The position numbers were made by a program, and so were the translations under genes. The notes below the pieces were generated by a model. The model saw only the letters and a program-made list of their open reading frames with translations, was not told the origin of the DNA and made no database searches. From Conidiobolus incongruus B7586 (lineage: Eukaryota; Entomophthoromycota; Entomophthoromycetes; Entomophthorales; Conidiobolaceae), in assembly GCA_000697335.1 (NCBI GenBank), contig JNEM01009755.1:1-18810 (forward strand): a stretch of 18,810 nt of DNA. The letters are read 5' to 3'. Below are positions 10,259-18,810 of the stretch, piece by piece (position 1 is the first letter of the stretch; every line of letters begins with the position of its first letter).

Positions 10259-10815
10259 TTACTCTGCATTTTTAATAATGGGAATTTTTTGCGATTAAAA
10301 ATAAATAAACATTTGAATATATGATATATAAAAATAAATATATAAAATAAATTTAATAGTTTCCTTTATTATTAATAACTTTTTGCCATACTTTTGGCAA
10401 ACTTCTAACACCTAAAAAACAATTCTTTTTATTAAGGACTGAAATTTGATGTTTCACAAACCAATTAAATTTTCCTGCAGAAATTTTCTTTCCTGCAAGC
10501 TGGTTTTTTAATTGCCCAAAGCAATTATAATCACATGGGTTATAATCAAGGGAATATACTAGATGTGGTAGTTCTTTCCAGTTATTTTTAATTAGAAAGT
10601 TTTTTACAGCTTTAGATTTATGTATTTTGCAATTATCATGCAAAATAATAGGTCTCCTCAAATTATATTAAGAACACCAATTAGAAATACTTTTATTTAA
10701 AAAAAAAAATATATAATTTCCTATTAACTTTGTATATATTTATTCATTTCAAACTAATAATATGTTTGAAAAATTGGAAATTAAAAAATTTCCCATTATT
10801 TCAAATTCAAGGTAA
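10259..10815 (-). mobile_element. Mariner copy C, internally deleted, nested in the LTR element
   Basis: This 557-bp mariner derivative sits in the reverse-transcriptase region of the LTR element. TA flanks both sides (10257-10258 and 10816-10817). The ends read TTACTCTGCATTTTTAATAA on the left and, inverted, TTACCTTGAATTTGAAATAA on the right. Compared with copy D, about 760 bp are missing. The junction lies in the A-run at 10699-10709 and corresponds to T-runs at 14055-14059 and 14821-14827 of copy D, so it formed at homopolymer microhomology. What remains is the 5' end, the last third of the transposase gene and the 3' end. It is much less mutated than its host element and than copies A, B and D. 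It inserted after the LTR element. Intact ends could have allowed mobilisation in trans by a full-length relative. Confidence 0.92.
10353..10661 (-). pseudogene. Mariner transposase, C-terminal catalytic fragment (copy C)
   Basis: This 102-codon open stretch encodes the end of a mariner transposase. It has the second catalytic aspartate in LHDN (residue 9) and the third in NPCDYNCFG (residue 44), with exactly 34 residues between them, the DD34D spacing of true mariners. The C-terminus has the family's LPKVWQKVINNKGNY-type ending and the natural stop. The first codon is TTG, not ATG, and an in-frame TAA lies three codons upstream, so this is not an independent gene. It is the surviving tail left after the internal deletion. 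The DNA-binding domain and the first catalytic aspartate are absent, so it cannot catalyse transposition. It was probably never translated from this start. Confidence 0.9.
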
Positions 10816-12941
10816 TAGTGAAGAAAAAAGTCTAATATACCTATTTTTAAGTAGTTTTTAGATTTCTTCTTTTAAAGTTTGATATTTTTTAGGAGATAAA
10901 TGGTAAGTAAACTTTAAGTATAATTGTATACCAGGGAGTAGTTTAATTTTATGCTTAATATTATATTTAAGAGGTAATCTATCTATAAATTCAAAAACAT
11001 TAGCAAATTAACTTATTATATTATATAAGAAGTGGTTATTAAGTATAACTTTATTGAAATCAACAAATAAAGTATTAATAGATAAGTAATGAACAAATAT
11101 ATATCCCTATAAATTATTAGGGTTTTTAATTAGTTTTTTACATTGGTTTTTGTTTATAATAATAGAATTATTTACCACAATTATAAAGTTAGTGTTAGGT
11201 ATAATATTTAATAGTTTTATAGTAGGGTAATGTAGGTTTTTTGAGATTAATTCTACTAATTTCTTTTAAAATGTGAAAAAAATAGATTTGTGGCTTTTTA
11301 GGGTAATATTCATAAATATAAAACTGTGATATTTAAACTAATTTTAACCTAATATAAAATTATAATTAATGTTACTAACTAGGAATTTAATATATTGGGA
11401 GTAGTTAGGGGGTAATGATAAATATCTAGATATAGTACCAGATGCTTGTTTTATTAAGTTGTTAGTATATTTAATTATCAAGTTACTTTTTTAGGTAGGT
11501 AAAAATAACTTTACAACAATAAAAGAAAAGATAATATAATTAAAACAACTAGAATTAATTAAAACACTAACAAGTGTGTTTATAAAAGAATTAATAAACA
11601 TAAACAATAGGGTGATAGTTAAAGGTAAAGAATTACAAGGTAAATTAGTTACTAGAATATTTTTAGTTTCTAATGGTTTAATCAGTTTGATTTCTCTAGT
11701 ATAAATAATTTAATTTGTGGAATCAGTAGTCTATTAGAACTTTTGTAGATTAGATTAGAATCTGCTAACTAATTGTAAAAGGGGTGATTCTAAAGTTATA
11801 TTAATATTATTCAAGTTTGATTTATGTTTAGTAAGTTAAGATTATTAAGAATTAAACAAATGTTGCTTCTTTAAAGAGTATTTGTTAGCTTTATAATTAA
11901 CTTAAATCTTTTAGTAGTAATAACAACCTTTGTTTATTTTCAAGTAAGTTTTAATTTCTTTACTAAAAGTTTTCTTATAAAACCTTAAAGCAGAAACATC
12001 TATCATTTAAAACTTAGGTGGGTTAAAGTAAAGTTTAAAAGATTAATTTTTAGGGTGGGAAGATTTAATTATAGAGTAAAGGATATTATTGATTATAATT
12101 ACTATATCACAAATGTTAAAAAAAAACATATTATTAAAGTGTTCTTTACTAACTAACTAGAGCTTCACTTAAGGGTTAAGGTATTATAATAGTTTGTGGA
12201 TTTATTTTTCTTTAGTGATATTTAATATATTTAAGCATATCTTATTAAATTTCTCAATTAATTATCTTGTAGAAGTTTTTTATTTAAACTAGGAAAGCTT
12301 TTCTTTTATTAATTAAACTTAATCTTTTAGGTAATACCTTTCTTTAAAAGCTTTTTCTAATTGTTTAAAAGTTTATATTTTTGTATTTAGTTATCCTCTT
12401 GAAGATTCTTTAGGATTAAACTTGTAATGAGTTAACTACCAAGTATAAACAGATTTTTCCAAAAAAAAGTGGTTAATTTAAGGATATTCTTTAAATCTTC
12501 ATCTAGGATTAAATTAAAGTAATTCTTTATATTTTTAAGGTAGTTTTTAAGTTTGTAAAGGTTTTTAAAATTATTATAAGTAGTTAATTTGTTTTTAAAG
12601 ATACTAAAGAGGTGGTTTAATATATTAATTATAGTGAAGTAGTTGGTTTATTAAATTTAAGCTTTTTGAGACATATTTTTTTCAATCAAAAGTTGTTTAA
12701 TATAAGCTTCTTAGAGGGTAATAAGCTTTTAAAAACTAAAGTCTTAGATTTACTTAGTAATTAAGCTATTATCATCATTAAAATAATATAAGGGTATCTC
12801 TTTTTTTGGTGGTATTTTAATATATAGTGTTAAATTTAAATAAAATAAATTATAGATAAAATTTAAAATAGTAATAATTAAGTTTAATACAGATAGTTAT
12901 TGATTTCTAATAGGTTTTTAATAGTTTTATTACTGTTACTA

Positions 12942-13339
12942 TATAAATATAGTGGTAGTTAAACTAATATAGTATAGAGGAAAACTTAATATAAAAGTAG
13001 TGTGTGTAGAATGTGGTAATATAATGTGGTTGTAGTGTGCAAGTATAAACAAAGTTTAATTAAACTTCAAACTAGGATAAATCACTGATATATTAAAATT
13101 TATATTAGGTAGTGTTAATATCCTATAATATTAATAGAATATGGTCTCAATCTTAAAAATAGTGTAAAAGTAAAAAATAATAAGAATTGAGAGGAAAAAA
13201 AAAGACCTAGTTTATTAGATAATTTAATACTATTTATATAATTAATTTAACTATATAAATATAAATTAATTATATTATTTATAGTTAATTAGATTATATA
13301 AAAATATATATAAAAATTTAAAAAACTAGTTTCTTAATA
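12942..13339 (-). repeat. 5' LTR of the Ty3/gypsy element
   Basis: This 398-bp repeat matches 6891-7289. On the minus strand it is the upstream LTR and would carry the element's promoter. Just inside it, the minus strand of about 12924-12941 reads TAGTAACAG..., which could be a mutated primer-binding site of the TGG-starting kind. The tRNA cannot be named. Confidence 0.9.
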
Positions 13340-13344
13340 TATAA

Positions 13345-13946
13345 ATATACTAAATTCTTTTAATAATATTATTATACTTAAATCCCTCTTTAAAAAACTT
13401 TACTTATATATTAATCAACTTTATAAAAAAGGTAAATTAACTTATAATAATGCTTGAATTATTAGTTTTAATTAGTTTACTATAGTTAAAGCTATTAAAA
13501 ATAATAATAAAAATATTTAAACTTAAACTTAAGTATATAAAGATTATAAATAAATATAATAAGAAGTATATCTATAGGTTAATTAATATAGGTAAATATA
13601 ATATTATTATAGAAATATAACAAGAATTATAAAACTATATAAGAATATTAATTAACATTAATATTATTATATATATTTTATATTAGCATAGACATTATTT
13701 ATATTTTAAGAAAAACATCTTTAATTAAAAAAATCCCATTATAAAATTAAGTAGGAGTTTAAATATTACTATTAATATTAAATTAAAATTAATTAAAGTT
13801 AAGTTATTTAATTTAATAAAATAAAAATATACCTTAGTAAATCTAATAGAAAAGTTAGATGTTTTAGAAAAAATATAAAATTACTTTATAATTATTATGT
13901 TAATTTTACCTAAAAGTATAATAGTAGGTTAATTATTATTTAAAAG
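13345..13946. other. Unrecognised degraded sequence left of mariner D
   Basis: This stretch between the LTR element and mariner D has no intact frame. In at least one forward frame the translation looks like mutated coding sequence, with repeated TAA/TAG between longish residue runs (e.g. 13385-13460), but no family could be recognised. It and the sequence right of mariner D (15270 to about 15900) could be halves of one older element into which D inserted. That is inference only. Confidence 0.35.
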
Positions 13947-13948
13947 TA

Positions 13949-14054
13949 TTATCTTAAATTTGAAATAATGGGAAATTTTTTAATTTCTGATTTTTCAAAC
14001 ATATTATTAGTTTGAAATAAATAAATATATATAAAGTTAATAGGAAATTATATA

Positions 14055-14086
<32 letters not shown>

Positions 14087-15267
14087 TAGTTTCTTTGATT
14101 AAAAAATTAACTTTTTAAAATTGGTTGTTTAATTTAATTATGCTTAAACTAAATAGTAATCATCAAAAGTTTTTTATTTTGGTATCAGTAAAACTTAACC
14201 ATAAACCCTTTAAAATTATTTAAAATTTACAAGCAGCTTTTGGTAATAAAGCATTATCTAAATCAACAATTTATTGCTAGGTAAATTACTTTAAGGTTAA
14301 AAGAGAAACTATTTAAAACTGGTTAAAATCTAGAAAACCAACTTTAACTATCACTCTTTCAATTGTAAATAGAGTAAAAAAATATATTGAAAAGCACCTT
14401 TTTATTTCAGCTAGAGAATTATCTAAGCACTTTAATATTAGTTTTACAAGTATTTTATATATTTTAAAGTTTAAACTAAAATTAATAAATAAAAATACAA
14501 AATAGGTACCTTATAATTTAACTAAAGCTTAAAAAAAGCTAGAGTAGCTATTGTTAAACAAAACCTATTGAAATATTACTAGAAGCCTAGACTTTTACAA
14601 CAAATAATTGTAATTGATGAATATTGGATCTTTATGTATAATCCTTTACTAAAACACAAATCAAGATGCTAGATTAAGTTAAATCAACCCCCTCCATAAA
14701 TCCCCTTAAATAAACACTTTGTTAATAAACAAATGTTAATTATTATAATGGATTATAATAGTATATGCTATTCTTATTTAGTTCCTGAAGGAAAATCAAT
14801 TAATAGTAAACTATATATTATTTTTTTAAATAAAAGTATTTTTAATTAGTGTTCTCAATATAATTTGAGAAGACCTATTATTTTACATGATAATTACAAA
14901 ATACATAAACCTAAAGCTGTAAAAAACTTTCTAATTAAAAATAACTGGAAAGAACTACCACATCTAGTATATTCCTTTGATTATAACCTATGTGATTATA
15001 ATTGCTTTAGGTAATTAAAAAACCAGCTTGCAAGAAAAAAAATTTCTATAGGAAAATTTAATTGGTTTGTGAAACATCAAATTTTAGTCTTTAATAAAAA
15101 GAACTGTTTTTTAAGTGTTAGAAGTTTGCTAAAAGTATAGCAAAAAGTTATTAATAATAAAAGAAACTATTAAATTTATATTATATATTTATTTTTATAT
15201 ATTATATATTCAAATGTTTATTTATTTTTAATTGCAAAAAATTCCCATTATTAAAAATACAGAGTAA
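13949..15267 (+). mobile_element. Mariner copy D, full length, decayed
   Basis: This 1319-bp mariner is bounded by imperfect terminal inverted repeats of about 40-60 bp. The left end reads TTATCTTAAATTTGAAATAA and the right end, inverted, reads TTACTCTGTATTTTTAATAA. TA target duplications lie at 13947-13948 and 15268-15269. It holds the only end-to-end transposase relic in the window (14140-15173) and is the best reference for copies A, B and C. A run of about 13 AT units at 14061-14086 lies between the 5' repeat and the coding region. Its terminal repeats and coding region carry many C-to-T and G-to-A changes relative to the less mutated copy C. It cannot encode an active enzyme. Confidence 0.92.
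14140..15173 (+). pseudogene. Mariner (DD34D) transposase pseudogene
   Basis: This relic of about 345 codons would have bound the terminal repeats and carried out cut-and-paste transposition at TA. An ATG at 14140 opens it. A helix-turn-helix region follows near 14200-14290 (HKPFKII, then NLQAAFGNKALSKSTIY), and a second near 14410-14470 (SARELSKHFNISFTSI). A VPxxLT linker motif is near 14505-14525. The catalytic aspartates are at 14616 (VIDEYW), 14889 (LHDN) and 14994 (CDYNCF), with 34 residues between the last two and about 90 between the first two. The gene is dead. It has five in-frame stops before and six after a one-base loss in the A-run at 14531-14537, beyond which the frame shifts once and then holds to the natural stop. 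All eleven stops are TAA or TAG, mostly explicable as CAA, CAG or TGG changed by CpA-to-TpA mutation on one strand or the other. Confidence 0.9.
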
Positions 15268-15269
15268 TA

Positions 15270-16100
15270 TATATTATTTTTAAGTATAAAGTATCTTTGT
15301 AAAGTTAATAAGGGAATTAATATTAAATTATATCAAAGTATTTTAAACAATAAATTAAAAAAAATCTATTAGATAATATAAGTTAAATAAATTTAATATT
15401 ATATTTTAGTAAAACAATATCTTTTGTTATATTATAACTTTTATTATTAAATAACCTAAAAATAATAAAATAATAGTTATAAAATAGTTTTTTTAATTTT
15501 TTAACCTTAATTTAATTAAACACTTTTAGGATTAATTAAAAAAATTATTAAAGTTTTCCCCTCAATAAAAAATTTAAATTAGCTTTAAAAATATATTTAA
15601 AAAGTATAAAACAAGATTAACTTTTCTTAATATAAAAAGTTAATTGATTTTATACTTTATAAACTTAAAGAAGTTAGAAAAGTTAAAGATAGATATATTA
15701 AGTTTTATTTTTTTTATCATTAAAAACTATAAATTTATTACTCATTTTAAGTAAAATTTAAAGGTTTATATTTTAACTAATTAATAACTAAATATCATTA
15801 TTTAATAATATATTTTATTAATAAATATAATAGATTTTAATTATTTAATTTAAGTTTATTTTATTAAATATTAATCTAGTTATTAATAAAAATATAAGTG
15901 CTTATGATTTTATAACTTATTTTTGCAAGTTAATATATAAATTTAAAACCATAATATATTAATAATATTATGATTAAGTAAAGATATACTTACTAATAAA
16001 GCTTAAATAAAGCAAATATATAATTTAATTATTAGATTAAATTTAATTAATGATCAATATAGTTATATTTAATTTTGAATTTCAAACTTTATTTATTATA
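15270..16100. other. Extremely AT-rich degraded sequence right of mariner D
   Basis: No intact frame or known family is visible. As on the left of mariner D, forward-frame translation of about 15540-15760 gives fairly long runs separated by TAA, which could be decayed coding sequence of an older element. This is weak evidence. Confidence 0.35.
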
Positions 16101-16911
16101 TTTGATTTTTAATTTATAAATATTAAATTGATATATATCTTAAAATAGTATTATAATTTTTTTTATATTTATTATATCTAATGAATAATAAATAACTTTT
16201 TAATCCTGTTCAATGATAAAATAATGATCTTTGTAATATGTGAAAATCAATGAATAAGTTAACTAAATATTTATCATAAAAATCTATTGAATTTATTGAA
16301 AATTTAATCTTGAATATATAAATATTTATCATAATATTGCTTGAATAATTTCAATAATAAATTTAATTAATATTAAGAAAATAAAATTTGCCTGAAGCAT
16401 AATCCTGTTTAGGTTAACAAATATGTTATATTTATAATCAATTTGTTACTCAATATCTCATTATATTGATTAATTGATACAATTTGATTATATTTAATCA
16501 AATCATGCATTCACATCAAATCGTTTTTGATATATTGTTTAATTTATGTCCGAATATTAAGAATGTTAGTGTTATAGAGTTTTTAATTATATAATCACGC
16601 TTTGAAATTTTTTTAATATAGGATTATATATGGAAATCTTGTTATATTATATAATTTACTACAATTATTAATATATTTTTTATAATATTTTTAAAAAATA
16701 AATCAATTTGAAATTATAATTAATAAAATATTGATTATTAAAAATAATAATATAAGGTTTTAAAAAATTGATTAAATTGATAATACACCATTTAAAATTA
16801 TAACTTTGTATTATTAAAGTATATTATATTAAAATAAGATGACCTAAAGGTATATTAACAACAAATATAGTTAGAAAATTGATAATTAATTATTTATCGT
16901 ATTATCTGTCA

Positions 16912-16942
<31 letters not shown>

Positions 16943-18810
16943 TCAATGATGTTATTATATTTCTATTTATTTTTTTAATTTAATATATTATATTTTATTG
17001 ATTTTAGTAGTATATATTATCTAATAACTTCTTGGATAAAAGAATTTAATAAAAATAATTTTAAACAATTATAGTGGATTAATTCAATAATAAAGAAATA
17101 TTAAGTATTATATGTAGTATAAATTTATACCAAAAATCATCTAATGGATCAAAGCATCGCTCGGTTTATTAGTTGGATAAATATTCATAATTTTTTAAAA
17201 CGTCATTATTTAATTCACGTTTTTGTCAGAATTATCAAACTATTATAAAAAATTTAGCTAAATGGAGAAATGTTTTAGTTAGTGGTTTTTTAAAAGCTTT
17301 ATGAAATTACATAATCAAAATATTTTTAATAATGATTTTAAAGTGATCGATAATATTAGAGACAAAGTTATGACTATTGAATATAAGATTTAAGCTCTAA
17401 GCTTTAATATTTGTTATTGACTTGATAATTTTTAACATATTGACACCTATATATACAATTAGAGAGAATAATATTTTTATTACTTGACCTTTAAAAATAT
17501 TTAATTTGTGAATATAATTTGAAGCATTATTTTACCCAGGATTGAAATTATAAATAATTATATTTAATTAAACAATATCCAAGAATAAAATCAGTATTTT
17601 ATTTTGCATTATTATCTATTATATTATTCAATATTTACATATAAAAAATATTTATTAAAGTTTTACCAAAATTATTTTTTTACTTATTAAACTATTTCAT
17701 ATTTTAATAAAACAATATATACGAGAAAAAATAATTTATCAATTATAGTAATTTGATATAAATATTTTAAGTTTGGATCATTTTTAATAAATTTTGGCTA
17801 AATATAGTTATTTTAATTTATTTTTAAATTATTATTAAAATATAAGATTTCTGTTTTTTACTATATAATATTAATCTAATTTCTTTAATATATATATATT
17901 GTCAATATTATTTTATTATAATATTTTTTTAATTCAAATTAATGTTATTTTTAATAAATTTTTTGCCTCTATTAATAATCATAAATTATATTTTAAATTA
18001 TCTAAAAAATCTTTATTTTAAAATTAAAATTTTATATTTATATCTGATATTATAGTTATTTGTTTTTAGTAAGTTATAAATGAATTTAATAGTTTATAGA
18101 TAAGAATAAGTAATTCTAAAATATAAACTTTTTGATATTATTATTATATTTTTATATAATTTTCTTTAAATCTAGTTTTTAATAGGCAAAATACTTTATA
18201 TCAATATATATATATATATAGTTTGAAATATCAATTATATATTTTATTAGTTTTAGATTTATAATATATTAATAATATTTAGAAAAATATTATCTTTGAA
18301 AAAAATATAAATTTTTCAATTTTTTTTAATCTCTTAAATATTATATAAATTTTAAAAAAATAAATTAAATAGAAAATAAATTAAAAAATTAATATCCTTA
18401 AATTATAAATTTCTATTTATAATTATTTTTTATTTAAATTTTTTAAAATTAACTTATAGTTATTATTGAATTATAAAATATTCATCAATAGTTTTTAATA
18501 AAATATTATTAAATTTTGATTATAAACTCTTTATAACCATTTCAAAGTATAATTCTATTTATAAAAATAATATGTTATTTAAATTTACCATTTATTATTA
18601 GATTTGTCATTTTAAAGATATAAAGAATAAAGTTTAAAATATACCAAAATATAAAAAATTAATTGATATTATCATATTATTTAATATTTTATATGTAGAA
18701 AAAATATATCGAAATATTTCTTTTATTCTAATAAAAAAATTATATAGATTATTTTATATTAGTAAAATAATTATTAAATATTTATATTAAATTATAAATT
18801 AAAATTAATA
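16101..18810. other. AT-rich intergenic region without recognised genes
   Basis: Nothing in this stretch could be matched to the mariner, MITE or LTR families of the window, and no frame of useful length is present. Part of it (about 16200-17540) retains more C and G, including a small CpG-bearing patch at 17140-17235. The rest, especially from 17880, is almost pure A and T. It holds an AT microsatellite at 16911-16936. Confidence 0.45.
16911..16936. repeat. (AT)13 microsatellite
   Basis: Thirteen perfect AT units. A similar run at 4937-4956 lies inside mariner B and another at 14061-14086 inside mariner D. They sit at different places relative to the element ends, so they are probably independent expansions. 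Confidence 0.85.

Larger units (their letters stand above)
6891..13339 (-). mobile_element. Ty3/gypsy chromovirus fossil with both LTRs
   Basis: This is a structurally whole but thoroughly broken LTR retrotransposon on the minus strand, about 6.45 kb including a nested mariner, so about 5.9 kb by itself. Its LTRs (6891-7289 and 12942-13339) have TG...CA-type ends blurred by mutation. Target duplications are TATAG at 6886-6890 and TATAA at 13340-13344. In minus-strand order the remnants are: a gag region (roughly 12.9 to 11.8 kb), a probable protease (about 11.5-11.1 kb), reverse transcriptase (about 10.85-9.8 kb, with the catalytic box near 9.9 kb), RNase H (about 9.6-9.1 kb), integrase (about 8.95-8.0 kb, core near 8.55-8.4 kb) and a C-terminal chromodomain (about 7.5-7.37 kb). 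The chromodomain places it with the chromoviruses of Metaviridae. It carries dozens of disabling changes. The two LTRs differ at roughly one site in ten, mostly by transitions, so the divergence reflects RIP and gives no usable date. Confidence 0.9.

Noticed and set aside
10353-10661. The 102-codon frame as an independent small gene
   Set aside because: It starts at TTG, is preceded by an in-frame stop, and aligns throughout with the C-terminus of the mariner transposase. It is a deletion remnant.
1-18810. Mitochondrial or organelle DNA, suggested by the extreme AT content
   Set aside because: There are no rRNA, tRNA or respiratory-chain genes, and the LTR retrotransposon and mariner insertions point to nuclear DNA.
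15270-18810. A further mariner or LTR copy in the right-hand third
   Set aside because: Several AT-rich stretches (for example 18200-18330) faintly resemble the mariner ends, but no paired ends, TA duplications or collinear internal sequence could be found.
1-18810. CRISPR array, tRNA or rRNA genes, or a multi-gene biosynthetic or defence system
   Set aside because: No regularly spaced repeats, no tRNA-like or rRNA-like sequence and only one intact protein gene were seen.

Overview
This is a very AT-rich eukaryotic window with one intact gene in a field of decayed transposons. It most likely comes from a filamentous ascomycete (Pezizomycotina) with repeat-induced point mutation (RIP). Three things suggest this. 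Every repeat is saturated with C-to-T and G-to-A changes. The eleven premature stops in the best-preserved transposase relic are all TAA or TAG and never TGA, as CpA-to-TpA mutation predicts. The non-repeat gene kept a normal base composition. The species cannot be named from the sequence, and the assignment to fungi is an inference.

Layout. 7-986: decayed mariner copy A, + strand. 987-1668: ordinary intergenic DNA with a TATA box. 1669-2574: an intronless 301-codon class I SAM-dependent methyltransferase, followed by a TC microsatellite and a poly(A) signal. 2614-4640: AT-rich intergenic DNA with microsatellites. 4643-6337: mariner copy B, split by a solo LTR at 5325-5723. 6612-6835: a 224-bp MITE-like element. 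6891-13339: a complete-looking but badly decayed Ty3/gypsy chromovirus on the minus strand, with two LTRs of about 399 bp and TATAG-type target duplications. It contains a 178-bp perfect tandem duplication (7663-8018) and is interrupted at its reverse transcriptase by a short mariner derivative, copy C (10259-10815). 13949-15267: mariner copy D, full length, + strand. 15268-18810: AT-rich DNA with no recognisable gene.

The four mariner copies and the MITE share related ends beginning TTA[C/T/G] next to a TA target. The transposase belongs to the DD34D (mariner) branch. The nesting gives relative ages: the LTR element landed in mariner B, and mariner C landed in the full-length LTR element and is far less mutated than its host. 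Nothing here amounts to a new multi-gene system. The points most worth following are the lone preserved methyltransferase gene, the DD34D mariner family with its short derivatives, and the contrast in mutation load between nested elements.
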